A stretch of DNA of 64,000 bases from Chryseobacterium sp. ON_d1. GTDB taxonomy: Bacteria; Bacteroidota; Bacteroidia; Flavobacteriales; Weeksellaceae. The stretch lies in contig NZ_BJTC01000013.1 in NCBI RefSeq assembly GCF_006829085.1, positions 124,001 to 188,000 of the forward strand, given 5' to 3'. A program made the position numbers and the translations under genes. This document shows positions 16,174-25,058 of this stretch, one piece after another. How positions within the stretch are numbered: position 1 is the first letter of the stretch; every line of letters begins with the position of its first letter. The notes beneath the pieces were generated by a model. The model did no database searches. It had not been told where the DNA came from and was given only the letters and a program-made list of their open reading frames with translations.

Positions 16174-17451
16174 TTGAATCAAAATATCCCATTAGCTGAA
16201 AAATTAAGACCTAAAACCCTGAACGATGTATTGGGGCAGGAGCACCTTACCGGCGATAAAGGAACCATCCGAAAAATGATTGAAAACAATACTCTGAATT
16301 CTCTGATATTCTGGGGGCCTCCGGGAACCGGGAAAACTACGCTGGCTGAAATTATTTCAGAACAGTCAGGGAGGAAGTTCTATAAGCTTTCTGCGGTTTC
16401 TTCCGGGGTGAAAGATGTCCGTGATGTGATTGAAGATGCCAAGAAGCAGAATCTGTTCTCCGGAAAATCCCCTATTTTATTTATTGATGAGATTCACAGG
16501 TTTAATAAGTCACAGCAGGACTCATTACTGCATGCGGTAGAAAAAGGCTGGATTGTTTTAATAGGAGCCACTACAGAGAATCCAAGTTTTGAAGTCGTTT
16601 CTGCATTGCTTTCAAGAAGTCAGGTATATGTTTTAAAAGCATTAAGCTATGAAAAACTGGAAGAACTGATCGATATTGCTTCGGAAAGATACAATAAAGA
16701 TGAGGGGACTGACTTTAAAATCCTGGAAAAAGAAGCTTTCATTCAGTATTCGGGAGGTGATGCGAGAAAGCTGATCAATTCTGTGGAATTGGTCTTGAAC
16801 CAATACAAAAATTCAAAGACAACAGAAATTCTTAATTCAGACGTTCTTGAAGTTCTTCAGGAGACCATGGCGCTGTATGATAAAAACGGGGAACAGCATT
16901 ATGATATTATTTCGGCCTTTATCAAATCTATGCGGGGAGGAGATCCTAATGGAGCGGTTTACTGGCTGGCCAGGATGATTGCCGGGGGAGAAGATATCAA
17001 GTTTATTGCCCGGAGAATGCTTATTCTTGCGGCTGAAGATGTGGGATTGGCTAACCCGAATGCACTGGTGGTTGCGAACAATTGTTTTCAGGCGATTAAT
17101 GTGATTGGGAATCCTGAAGCCAGGATTATTTTAAGTGAAACTGCGGTATACCTTGCTGTTTCCCCTAAAAGTAATTCTGCTTATATGGCGATTAACGAAG
17201 CATTGGCCCTGGTGAAACAGACCGGAAATCTGCCTGTACCGCTGCATTTGAGGAATGCCCCTACAAAGCTGATGAAAGATCTTGATTATGGAAAAGACTA
17301 TAAATATGCCCATTCTTATGAGGGTAACTTTGTAGAACAGGATTTTCTTCCCGAGGAAATCAGGAATGTAAAACTGTATGAGCCGGGGAATAATTCTACG
17401 GAGAAGAAAATCTACGAAGAACTCAGGAAAAAATGGAACAATAAGTATTAA
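16174..17451 (+). CDS. rarA: Replication-associated recombination protein RarA/MgsA
   Basis: This AAA+ ATPase of the clamp-loader clade acts at stalled replication forks. The 425-residue protein has Walker A GPPGTGKTT at 48-56 and Walker B LFIDEIHR, followed by the sensor region GATTENPSFE. The C-terminal half carries the MgsA tetramerisation domain with YDIISAFIKSMRGGDPN and MIAGGEDI. The start is a TTG (16174), with the standard N-terminal sequence NQNIPLAEKLRP directly following and no in-frame ATG upstream. It is divergent from yidD across 103 bases, and both genes use TTG. Confidence 0.93.
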   Translation: MNQNIPLAEKLRPKTLNDVLGQEHLTGDKGTIRKMIENNTLNSLIFWGPPGTGKTTLAEIISEQSGRKFYKLSAVSSGVKDVRDVIEDAKKQNLFSGKSPILFIDEIHRFNKSQQDSLLHAVEKGWIVLIGATTENPSFEVVSALLSRSQVYVLKALSYEKLEELIDIASERYNKDEGTDFKILEKEAFIQYSGGDARKLINSVELVLNQYKNSKTTEILNSDVLEVLQETMALYDKNGEQHYDIISAFIKSMRGGDPNGAVYWLARMIAGGEDIKFIARRMLILAAEDVGLANPNALVVANNCFQAINVIGNPEARIILSETAVYLAVSPKSNSAYMAINEALALVKQTGNLPVPLHLRNAPTKLMKDLDYGKDYKYAHSYEGNFVEQDFLPEEIRNVKLYEPGNNSTEKKIYEELRKKWNNKY

Positions 17452-17454
17452 AAT

Positions 17455-17488
17455 AAAAAGGATGCTGTTTTAGAGCATCCTTTTTTTA
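17455..17488. terminator. Bidirectional Rho-independent terminator
   Basis: A 12-bp stem (17455-17466 with 17474-17485) flanked by A and T runs, between convergent rarA and the secreted-protein gene. Confidence 0.9.
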
Positions 17489-17498
17489 TAGTATTGAA

Positions 17499-17936
17499 TT
17501 ATTCAGTTGTGTAGATGAACAATGTTTTTTTACCATTATAATCTTTTACTTCTGTTTTTTTCTTGATCTGCGGATAGATTAATGTGCTGGTATCTGTAAA
17601 TTCATATCCTTCAATAAATACAGGATTATCGGCCGGGATATTATATTGTACATTGATTTCAGATAATGCCATTCTGTCAAAAACATTTTCGCCGTTTTTG
17701 AACTTATATTCAGTCACGCCTTTTGTAAAAACAGAACTGTATTTTTTTAAGCTTTGAGGAAGGCTTGATGGAGTATTGTAAACTTTTGAAACCTGCAATA
17801 GATTCTTTCTTGTATTGAACAATTCTACCGTCCCAATAACGTTGTCAGCCACTGCAAACTTCACCGCCGGATTTTTTTGCTGCGCAAATAAAGTGGCTGA
17901 AGATAATATTAAAAAAGAATAGAGTATTTTTTTCAT
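17499..17936 (-). CDS. Hypothetical exported protein
   Basis: This 145-residue protein has a clear signal peptide (about residues 1-18, ending TLFAQ), which predicts periplasmic or outer-membrane location. The mature part is beta-prone with alternating hydrophobic residues and no cysteines. I recognise no domain. It ends on the terminator shared with rarA and is separated by about 100 bases from the DUF2339 gene on the same strand. An uncharacterised flavobacterial protein is the best description. Confidence 0.65.
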   Translation of the reverse strand: MKKILYSFLILSSATLFAQQKNPAVKFAVADNVIGTVELFNTRKNLLQVSKVYNTPSSLPQSLKKYSSVFTKGVTEYKFKNGENVFDRMALSEINVQYNIPADNPVFIEGYEFTDTSTLIYPQIKKKTEVKDYNGKKTLFIYTTE

Positions 17937-18040
17937 AATCAGAATATGTAACTGTTAAAAACGTGATAAATATAGTTATTTTTTACAAAATGTGAACGTA
18001 ATCTTAAATTGTTTTACATTTTATTTATAAATAAAAAGAT

Positions 18041-20272
18041 TTATCCTGATGGATGGTCTGCAGCTTCTTCATTTTTGTCTTTTTTGTCCATCATATCTCT
18101 GATCAGGTTTTTCAGCCGCTGAAAAGCAAAAGAACTTAATAATAAAATGATTCCAAGTACGATGAAAGCACTGATTCTTGAAATATTGTCCATTTGCCAT
18201 ACGTCATAACCGTAAAGTTTTAATACCATCAAACCGACAAGCGTAAAACCAATCTTGTGGTATTCCCGGATATTCTTTTTGAGGCCTGTATAAATAAAAA
18301 TGCTGGCAAGTATTGTCCATATGATAGGAAGATAAAGAATATTGAAATGCTTATCAGCTTCATAAGATTGGGGAATATTATTCGGGATCATCAGTACATA
18401 GGTGTGATGCAATTCGCAGCTTGTAAAAATGATAAGTGTTAAAGAAAGAAGCCAGTAAGAGATTTCGCGCTTGTGAAATTCTGAAGACGGAATAATTTTG
18501 AAGCATACATAGGTAAAAGGAATCCACTGAAGAAGATGAAGCAGATAAAAACCTGGAGCCAGTTTTTTTGATAAAATTGCTGTCACTACTGATGGAGTAG
18601 GAACGGCTATGGTAACAATGATGAGAATGAAAAGAAGGTAAATCAATATATTCTGGATATCATTTCTGATGTTCAGTGGCTTTCTGAGAAGCAATAAGAT
18701 GAAAATATAAAAGATACTGAATAACAATCCTACGCTGGTGATTGCTGCCCAGTGCATTTCCGAAATATGATAGGTAATCTCAAGAAGAAAAGTAATATAA
18801 ATAACGCCATAACTTATCACAGTGCTAAGGTCTTCAAAAAAATTGAGGTCTTTATTTTGTGATTCTTTCTCGGTATTCCTTAATAAATATAAATTGATTA
18901 TTATGGAAACAATGGTAAATGAGCTGGTGATAAACGGAGAATTGAATATAATGGCTAAATCTTTTGTACCAAAATAGGCTGTCCATGTTACAAGTTGGGC
19001 AGTTATCACCAATGGAAAAAGGATATAAAAGAAGATTCTGAAAATCTTATGACCGGTTTTTTTCCAGATGAAAAGAAGAAGGGTTGTTTCTATCGCCCAG
19101 ATACTGGTGATAAGGTGTGTTTTGAACTGAATTGCAACAGCTGCTGTTATAAGGCTGGTAACCAACCCTGCAAATACAGAATAAGCGATTCCAAAGTCCT
19201 TTTTTCCATATTCTCTAAAAAACAGAACAGCATTTACTGCTGCAAAGACAAGTGGGAAAATAATTGGTGGTTCATATTTTAGTGTGTTAAAAGTATAGAT
19301 CAGTCCCAAAATACTCGAAAAATTAGTAAGAACGAGTATAGCAATATCAGAGGAGGAAAGTGCTTTTTTCCTGATATAATCATGTAATGCAAAAATGTAG
19401 AAAACAGCATAACTGATCATATAAAAAGTAATATTTAAGAGTTCCGGACTTTTATGGGTCCAATAGAAAAGATAACAGGTTGTAAAAATATAAGCTGTCC
19501 ATCCGACACTTTTCCAATGCTGAAGGAATGATGCTGCCAGCATTCCGATATTTAAAAGGGTAAGATAAATAAAAAGGAAAAGGTAATTGCTGTGGCCGGT
19601 ACTGATCATCAAAGGCGCAGTGAATCCTCCTATTAATGAAAATATGATTAATACCTGACTTTTATAGTAATAAGATAGAACAATAGATACTGCCGTTATT
19701 AAAACAGTTGTGGCAAATGCTGTATTCTGTGTAAACAGGTGGTATTCACGGAAGGCAATGGTAGCTGTGAAGTAAAGAACAGCGATTCCACCTCCTGTTA
19801 TAATGGATGAGAAAGTTGTGTAATTTTTTCTGATAAAATACCCTATGATGATGATTCCGGCTCCCGTACAAAAGCCAATTCCTGCTCTTGCAGCTTCTCC
19901 GATCCAGTTTTTATCAATGGCATATTTTACAAAATATCCGATTCCCAGAACGAGAGTGAAAATACCAATAATGGTGAGGACATTTTGTTTTAAAAAGTCA
20001 AAAACGGGAGTCAGCCGGTCCTTGTCGGCTGGTGTTGGAATTTCTTGATTGTTCTGTATATTTTTATTGGTCTGCTGAGGCTCTGCCTGCTGCTGTATAA
20101 AAGTTTTTTCTGTCGGGGTTTTCTTTTGAACTGTCTCAGACTCATCACCAGCCCTGCTGATCTTATCATTAAGATCTGAGATCTCCTTTTCAAGCCTTCT
20201 GATTTTAGTATTCAGATTGTTGAAAATGATGAAGATGACAATGAATATTATGACAGCAATGAGTTCATTCAT
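18041..20272 (-). CDS. DUF2339 multi-spanning membrane protein
   Basis: This large inner-membrane protein of 743 residues begins with a single helix, then a predicted coiled coil (about residues 20-45, heptads around LEKEISDLNDKI). A Gln/Thr/Pro-rich linker follows (about 45-85), and then roughly twenty hydrophobic segments to the end. This architecture is that of DUF2339 (PF10101) proteins. Their function is unknown; the membrane part is sometimes compared with oligosaccharide or acyltransferases. No catalytic motif is obvious. It lies downstream of a terminator hairpin and is probably a single gene. Confidence 0.82.
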   Translation of the reverse strand: MNELIAVIIFIVIFIIFNNLNTKIRRLEKEISDLNDKISRAGDESETVQKKTPTEKTFIQQQAEPQQTNKNIQNNQEIPTPADKDRLTPVFDFLKQNVLTIIGIFTLVLGIGYFVKYAIDKNWIGEAARAGIGFCTGAGIIIIGYFIRKNYTTFSSIITGGGIAVLYFTATIAFREYHLFTQNTAFATTVLITAVSIVLSYYYKSQVLIIFSLIGGFTAPLMISTGHSNYLFLFIYLTLLNIGMLAASFLQHWKSVGWTAYIFTTCYLFYWTHKSPELLNITFYMISYAVFYIFALHDYIRKKALSSSDIAILVLTNFSSILGLIYTFNTLKYEPPIIFPLVFAAVNAVLFFREYGKKDFGIAYSVFAGLVTSLITAAVAIQFKTHLITSIWAIETTLLLFIWKKTGHKIFRIFFYILFPLVITAQLVTWTAYFGTKDLAIIFNSPFITSSFTIVSIIINLYLLRNTEKESQNKDLNFFEDLSTVISYGVIYITFLLEITYHISEMHWAAITSVGLLFSIFYIFILLLLRKPLNIRNDIQNILIYLLFILIIVTIAVPTPSVVTAILSKKLAPGFYLLHLLQWIPFTYVCFKIIPSSEFHKREISYWLLSLTLIIFTSCELHHTYVLMIPNNIPQSYEADKHFNILYLPIIWTILASIFIYTGLKKNIREYHKIGFTLVGLMVLKLYGYDVWQMDNISRISAFIVLGIILLLSSFAFQRLKNLIRDMMDKKDKNEEAADHPSG

Positions 20273-20326
20273 TTCATAGTTTTTATCAAATATAAAGAAA
20301 TGTTTGATAAGCTATCTAAAAATTAA

Positions 20327-20349
20327 CCCATCACTGTATAGATGATGGG
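20327..20349 (-). terminator. Terminator of the C1q-like protein gene
   Basis: CCCATCA pairs with TGATGGG around a 9-base loop, and a T-rich tail follows on the minus strand. Confidence 0.7.
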
Positions 20350-20382
20350 CTAAATGGTATAGATAACTAACAATATGTTTTT

Positions 20383-21093
20383 CTAGTTGGATACTTTGTA
20401 AATGTAGAATGATGTAGTACTTGTTGATAATAATGTTAAGCTAATACCGGGATCAATAAATCCAAAGTTTACTCTATCACCTGCCTGGAAGGAGTATAGC
20501 CCATTAATATAACTGTCCGAGATCGTTAAACTAGCCACTAAAAGATTGACACCACTGAAGAGACGGGAGTCTATTAATGCGGTGACACCAGCTCCGGCTC
20601 CTCTTGTTCTGGTGATTCCAATACCAGTACCACTACTTAATAAAGAAGCTTGAAGCCCTGTTCCAAAACGGAATGAATATGCTATTGCATATACTCCGTC
20701 TGAAGGTATTGTATAAGCTGAAGTAGTATCATTGAATAAAGCTGCACTCCCTATGGTTCTTTCAGCTGCTAGAAAATTAACAGGTTTGAAATCTCCCAAT
20801 ACACCTACGGAAAGGAGACTGATGCCAGTACTTTTTTTTGCAGAATATACGGTAGGATTAGTTCCTGATGCGGCTATTAATAGTGCAGGATCAATTGAAG
20901 ATACTTCTGAGCTGCCGGTATTGATACCAAGCACCTGGTAGCCACTTAATGCAGGGGCTGCAGGGGTAGTACGGATCTTTGTATTTCCGTTAACATCTAA
21001 AGTTGCAGAAGGGGTTGGTGTATTAATACCAACTTGTGAGAATAAAGGTAGGGTTGCACATGCCAACAATAAGCTGTAAAGTTTAGTTTTCAT
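20383..21093 (-). CDS. Secreted protein with C1q/TNF-like C-terminal region
   Basis: This is an exported protein of about 236 residues. A signal peptide is followed by the flavobacterial opening QVGINTPTPSATLDVNGN, which is typical of cell-surface or tail-fibre-like beta proteins. The C-terminal 140 residues contain YTIPSDGVYAIAYSFRFG and a final FYIYKVSN strand, the layout of a C1q-like jelly roll in which Y/F-rich strands end the fold. The ATG at 21093 is preferred over a TTG two codons upstream. Low-complexity Ser, Thr and Leu content is high. The function is unknown; an adhesive or structural surface protein is plausible. It has its own -7 box at 21121-21128. Confidence 0.7.
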   Translation of the reverse strand: MKTKLYSLLLACATLPLFSQVGINTPTPSATLDVNGNTKIRTTPAAPALSGYQVLGINTGSSEVSSIDPALLIAASGTNPTVYSAKKSTGISLLSVGVLGDFKPVNFLAAERTIGSAALFNDTTSAYTIPSDGVYAIAYSFRFGTGLQASLLSSGTGIGITRTRGAGAGVTALIDSRLFSGVNLLVASLTISDSYINGLYSFQAGDRVNFGFIDPGISLTLLSTSTTSFYIYKVSN

Positions 21094-21120
21094 GATCAAG
21101 ATTTTTAATTAGTTGCTAAG

Positions 21121-21128
21121 CAAATATA
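21121..21128 (-). promoter_or_regulatory. -7 element of the C1q-like gene
   Basis: TATATTTG on the minus strand, about 28 bases before the start codon. There is no clear TTG at -33. Confidence 0.55.
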
Positions 21129-21399
21129 CAACAAAAATTATACCCTGCATTGTGAAATCTATAATTTTTACATTAATATGATGTAATATATTTAAACATA
21201 TGTTTATATTTTGTGTGATTTTATCACATAATTAATTTACGACTTATTATAATTATTTTTTAATTAATTACCTGTTTATAAGGGTTTTAAGAAAATATAA
21301 TTCTCCCTTAGTAGTGGGTTATTTTAACGGCTGATCAAAGAGGGTAACAAGTAAATATTTTAACAGTCACAATTTTATTTTTTTGGCTTTTGCAAGGTC
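21129..21399. other. AT-rich intergenic stretch with inverted repeats
   Basis: No gene is seen here. It contains the palindrome TAAACATATGTTTA (21193-21206) and the perfect inverted repeat TGTGATTTTATCACA (21214-21228). The latter resembles a Crp/Fnr-type site with a 5-bp instead of 6-bp centre. Both lie 65-100 bases upstream of the C1q-like gene promoter. No binding protein is identified. Confidence 0.4.
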
Positions 21400-21436
21400 A
21401 TAAAAAAGAAAAACACTGCCATGGAGGCAGTGTTTT
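21400..21436 (-). terminator. Rho-independent terminator of pheA
   Basis: AAACACTGCC (21411-21420) pairs with GGCAGTGTTT (21426-21435). On the minus strand a T-rich run follows. Confidence 0.85.
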
Positions 21437-21459
21437 AAAGGATTTATTGCATTTTTTTC

Positions 21460-22308
21460 TTAGCTTTCCAGAAGGAATTCCTGATAATTTCCAAGAAAAT
21501 CAACATTTGCTTTGATTGATTCAAGCTCTTTAAGAGCATTTTCATGTAAGACTTCCTCCCAGGGACCTGCCACATTAATAAAGAAAAAGTAATTTCCCAA
21601 GCCGGTCTTTAATGTTCTGGATTCAATTTTGCTGAGGTTCATTTTTCTCCATGCAAAAACAGATAATACCTGATGCAGCCCGCCCGGGTGATCTTCTGGA
21701 AGAGTAATCAGCATTCCTGATTTTTCTCCTAAAGATTCAAGACGATCATTCTTATAGGTATTCTGGTGCTTGGAAATAATAATGAACCGGGTATGGTTCT
21801 GTTCAAAATCCTGAATATTACGGTTAATAATTTTCAGACCATATAAATTAGCTGCAAATTGGTTGGCTACCGCAGCGATGGAAGTGTCCGGGTTTTCTGA
21901 AACAAATTTAGCCGCAGCGGCAGTAGAAGAAAAGTCCTGTTTTGGAATTTCTTTATAATGACTGTCCAGAAAATGAAAGCTCTGTGCAAGAGCCTGCGGA
22001 TGTGAATAGATTCTTTCAATATTTTCAACCGAATTTTTCGGATGAATCATCAGGTGATGGGCGATGGGCATTACTGCTTCTGCCTCAATTTTAATAGAAG
22101 GGGTCTTGTATAAATAATCCAGCGTCATCGAAACTGTTCCCTCAATAGAGTTTTCCAGTGGTACAACTGCTTTTACCGCCTCTCCGTTTTCAACAGCATT
22201 AAAACAATCCAGAATACTGGCTTGTGGTAATAACTCTTCATCAGGGAAAAGCTGAGCGGCAGCAAGCTGGGTAAAACTGGCATGAGGCCCCAAAAATGCA
22301 ATCTTCAT
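21460..22308 (-). CDS. pheA: Prephenate dehydratase
   Basis: Converts prephenate to phenylpyruvate in phenylalanine synthesis (EC 4.2.1.51). The protein of about 282 residues has the catalytic domain (to about 180) with the conserved NHTRF motif, in which Thr and Arg are the key residues. A C-terminal ACT domain (about 195-275) carries the ESRT/K phenylalanine-binding region in LSKIESRTLKTGLGNYFFFI. It is the monofunctional form without chorismate mutase. The ATG at 22308 (MKIAFLGPHASF) fits the family and makes the upstream extension to 22347 unlikely. Feedback inhibition by phenylalanine is expected from the ACT domain. Confidence 0.93.
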   Translation of the reverse strand: MKIAFLGPHASFTQLAAAQLFPDEELLPQASILDCFNAVENGEAVKAVVPLENSIEGTVSMTLDYLYKTPSIKIEAEAVMPIAHHLMIHPKNSVENIERIYSHPQALAQSFHFLDSHYKEIPKQDFSSTAAAAKFVSENPDTSIAAVANQFAANLYGLKIINRNIQDFEQNHTRFIIISKHQNTYKNDRLESLGEKSGMLITLPEDHPGGLHQVLSVFAWRKMNLSKIESRTLKTGLGNYFFFINVAGPWEEVLHENALKELESIKANVDFLGNYQEFLLES

Positions 22309-22419
22309 AATACTATAATATAAAGGATGAATAAAATAAAGGTACAAAGGTGCGAATTAATTCATAAACAGAGTGTGTGTTGTGACTTTGTTTTGTTGCT
22401 GGTTATTTTTGTTTCTTGT

Positions 22420-22495
22420 TTCCCGACTTTAAATTTAGAACCATAAACCTTAAACTCTCGAATCCTCAAACTCTCAAACTCAGAACCCCTGCTGT
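22420..22495. repeat. Degenerate short-word repeat
   Basis: Words such as ACTCTCGAATCC and CTCAAACTCTCAAACTC in near 8-bp register fill the space between the thioesterase gene and pheA. The vocabulary is the complement of the GAGTTTGA array at 37606. Confidence 0.5.
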
Positions 22496-22906
22496 CTATT
22501 CCTTCCAGTTCTTCTCAATCATTTGCATCAGGAAATCCGGACACTTGATTACTTTGTTGGTTTTTGCATCCAGAAAGAATAGAGTAGTGGATGCTTCTGT
22601 TATTTTAATATGCTCCTCATTGTAAATTTCATATTCAAACTCAATCCTTACTCCCGGAATTTTTTTGACACAGGTGTGAATTTCTAATTTTTGATCATAC
22701 AAAGCCGGCCGGATATATTTAATTTTATACTCTGAAACAGGAAGCCAAATTCCTTGGTTTTCAATTTCATCGTATGAAATTCCTATGCTTCTGAAGAGCT
22801 CCACTCTGCCTACTTCGAAGTACTCAGCATAGTTGCCGTAGTATACGTATTTCATGGGGTCTGTTTCTGCGTAACGTACTCGTATTGAGTGTGTTGTGTG
22901 TATCAT
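22496..22906 (-). CDS. Acyl-CoA thioesterase, YbgC/4-HBT-like
   Basis: This small cytoplasmic hotdog-fold thioesterase of about 136 residues carries the 4-hydroxybenzoyl-CoA thioesterase signature. VRYAETDPMKYVYYGNYAEY has the Asp active-site residue, and VGRVELFRSIG follows. The ATG at 22906 is chosen because the promoter -7 box at 22929-22936 overlaps an upstream ATG (22927), which therefore cannot be translated from this transcript. The chain-length specificity is unknown. In Gram-negative bacteria related genes sit near tol-pal, which is not the case here. Confidence 0.85.
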   Translation of the reverse strand: MIHTTHSIRVRYAETDPMKYVYYGNYAEYFEVGRVELFRSIGISYDEIENQGIWLPVSEYKIKYIRPALYDQKLEIHTCVKKIPGVRIEFEYEIYNEEHIKITEASTTLFFLDAKTNKVIKCPDFLMQMIEKNWKE

Positions 22907-22928
22907 TTTTGGCGTTAAATTATACATA

Positions 22929-22960
22929 CAAATATATTTTTAAATAATCAATAGCTGCAA
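22929..22960 (-). promoter_or_regulatory. Promoter of the YbgC-like thioesterase
   Basis: On the minus strand, TTG (22960-22958), a 21-bp spacer and TATATTTG (22936-22929). The predicted +1 near 22924 decides the start codon at 22906. Confidence 0.65.
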
Positions 22961-23042
22961 TATTTTTTTTTAAAAAGAAAAAATTGGACCTTTGTCTTCC
23001 TTCTAAAAACAGTACAAACAAAGAATAATCAGGGCATAAAAA

Positions 23043-24497
23043 ATGGATGACAATTTAATGATGATATGGCAGAAATGCCTTCAGTTTATGCGTGATAACC
23101 TGAACGCAGCTGAAGACAATTCTGACCTTAAAAAACTTGAAAAATCTTTCGATATGTTATTCGATAAGGTTCAGCCGCTTTCATTAGTAGCGAATAACCT
23201 TACGCTGATCGTACCGAGCGATTTTTACAAGGAATATATAGAGGACAATTACCTGTCCTTACTTTCTGCTGCCCTGAAGAAAAATATTGGAAAAGGAGTG
23301 AAATTATGGTATTCTGTAATGGAAAACAGACCGAAAGGGGAAGAAAAGCCAGTTACCATGAACATCAAGGGACAAAGCGTTCCCACTCCGAAAACACAGG
23401 AAACAATGCCACAAGGATTCTCTGCTAATATTGTAAATCCTTTTGTAGTTCCTGGAATAAGAAAAGTAAATATAGATTCTAACCTGAAGCCTGACTATTC
23501 ATTCGATAGTTATGTAGAGGGGGAAAGCAATAAATTTGCAGCGACTGTAGCCAGATCCATAGCAAAAAGACCCGGAGCAACAGCTTTCAACCCGTTATTT
23601 TTATATGGAGGGTATGGAGTTGGAAAAACCCACTTAGGACAGGCTGTAGGGCTTGAAGTAAAAAATCAGTTTCCGGATAAAGTAGTTCTTTATTTATCAT
23701 CTGAAAAATTTATCCAGCAGTTCATCTCTGCAGCCAAAGCACACAAGCAGACTGAATTTGCCAATTTCTACCAGATGGTAGATGTATTAATCATTGATGA
23801 TATCCAGTTCTTATCAGGAAAATCAGCGACTCAGGACAGCTTCTTCCATATTTTTGATCACCTGCATCAGAACGGAAAGCAGATTATCCTGACGTCAGAT
23901 AAAGCGCCTGCAGATATTATGGATATCCAGGACAGAATTGTTTCCCGTTTCAAATGGGGACTTTCTGCAGAAATTAAATCTCCGGACCTGTCTACAAGAA
24001 GACAGATCATTGAAGATAAACTAAGCAGAGATGGAATTGTTCTTCCGGGAGATATGCTGGACTTCCTTGCTGCTGAAGCGAAAACGAACGTAAGAGAACT
24101 GATCGGGGTGATCAACTCGGTGATCGCTTACTCTACAGTATATAAGAGAGATCTTAGCCTGGAATTACTGAAAGAAACCATCAACAGAATTGCTGCCAAC
24201 CAGAAAAAAGTTATCAATATTCCTTATATCCAGGAAGTAGTTTGTGACTATTTTGGAATCAAAAAAGAACAGCTGCTTTCAAAAACAAGAAAAAGAGAGA
24301 TCGCATTACCAAGACAGCTGGCAATGTACTTCTCCAAAGAATTTACCAATTCTACATTTACTAAAATCGGTGAAGAAATGGGAGGAAAAGATCACTCGAC
24401 GGTAATGTATGCTTGTGATACCATCAAAGACGTATCAAAAATTGATAAAGAAATCAAGAAATACGTCAAAGACCTTACTGAAAGAATCAAACAATAA
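23043..24497 (+). CDS. dnaA: Chromosomal replication initiator DnaA
   Basis: This AAA+ initiator opens the replication origin. The 484-residue protein has an N-terminal domain I (about 1-90), a linker, and Walker A GGYGVGKTHL at about 187-196. Walker B is LIIDDIQFL, and the C-terminal DNA-binding domain IV carries the DnaA signature GGKDHSTVMYA. The upstream 115 bases are AT-rich but contain no DnaA-box cluster, so the origin is not evident here. Origins away from dnaA are common in Bacteroidota. A terminator stem follows at 24524-24558. Confidence 0.97.
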   Translation: MDDNLMMIWQKCLQFMRDNLNAAEDNSDLKKLEKSFDMLFDKVQPLSLVANNLTLIVPSDFYKEYIEDNYLSLLSAALKKNIGKGVKLWYSVMENRPKGEEKPVTMNIKGQSVPTPKTQETMPQGFSANIVNPFVVPGIRKVNIDSNLKPDYSFDSYVEGESNKFAATVARSIAKRPGATAFNPLFLYGGYGVGKTHLGQAVGLEVKNQFPDKVVLYLSSEKFIQQFISAAKAHKQTEFANFYQMVDVLIIDDIQFLSGKSATQDSFFHIFDHLHQNGKQIILTSDKAPADIMDIQDRIVSRFKWGLSAEIKSPDLSTRRQIIEDKLSRDGIVLPGDMLDFLAAEAKTNVRELIGVINSVIAYSTVYKRDLSLELLKETINRIAANQKKVINIPYIQEVVCDYFGIKKEQLLSKTRKREIALPRQLAMYFSKEFTNSTFTKIGEEMGGKDHSTVMYACDTIKDVSKIDKEIKKYVKDLTERIKQ

Positions 24498-24523
24498 ATA
24501 GTGTTAAGCTGAAAAATAAATTG

Positions 24524-24558
24524 AAATGAAGGATAGTTTTATTCTTCATTTTTTATTT
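24524..24558 (+). terminator. Terminator of dnaA
   Basis: AAATGAAG (24524-24531) pairs with CTTCATTT (24544-24551) and a T-rich tract follows. Confidence 0.7.
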
Positions 24559-24565
24559 AGTTTTG
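24558..24565 (+). promoter_or_regulatory. -7 element of the phosphatase operon
   Basis: TAGTTTTG fits TANNTTTG and lies 34 bases before the phosphatase start. No TTG is found at the usual -33 distance. Confidence 0.45.
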
Positions 24566-24599
24566 TCGTGACAAAAGATCCTTTTTAAATAGTGAGCAT

Positions 24600-25058
24600 A
24601 TGAAAATACTAATGGTTTGTCTGGGAAATATATGCAGAAGTCCTCTGGCAGAAGGAATTATGAAAACAAAAATACCGGATCATTATAGGGTAGATTCAGC
24701 AGGCATCATTTCAATGCATGAAGGAGAGCATCCTGATAAAAGAGCCATTAAAACTGCTGCCAATCATCATATTGATATATCTCAACAAAGATCAAGGCCT
24801 ATTACAAGGAGAGATTTTGAAATCTTTGATAAGATTTACTGCATGGATATTGACGTATTTGAAGATGTCGTTTCTAGAACTAAAAATGAAGGAGAGCGTC
24901 AGAAAGTATCTTTGTTTTTAGAAGCATTGGGAGATCATCAAAATGCTGAGGTCCCGGATCCATATTGGGGAGACATGAAAGATTTTGAAAACGTCTTTCA
25001 GCTTTTGGACAAAGGGTGCAATGCTATTAAGAACCAAATTCTAAAATACGAATCATGA
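24600..25058 (+). CDS. Low-molecular-weight protein-tyrosine phosphatase
   Basis: Cytoplasmic LMW-PTP of 152 residues. The catalytic P-loop C-LGNIC-R-S starts at Cys7 with Arg13, and the general acid is in VPDPYWG near the C-terminus. Bacterial members dephosphorylate tyrosine kinases of exopolysaccharide systems, among other targets; no kinase is nearby. The stop overlaps the start of the next gene in an ATGA arrangement, so translation is coupled with the NTF2-like gene and transcription probably runs on into the methylase. Confidence 0.92.
   Translation: MKILMVCLGNICRSPLAEGIMKTKIPDHYRVDSAGIISMHEGEHPDKRAIKTAANHHIDISQQRSRPITRRDFEIFDKIYCMDIDVFEDVVSRTKNEGERQKVSLFLEALGDHQNAEVPDPYWGDMKDFENVFQLLDKGCNAIKNQILKYES

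Noticed and set aside
22928..23042. Possible replication origin upstream of dnaA
   Set aside because: The region is AT-rich but only 115 bases long and has no cluster of TTATNCACA-like DnaA boxes.
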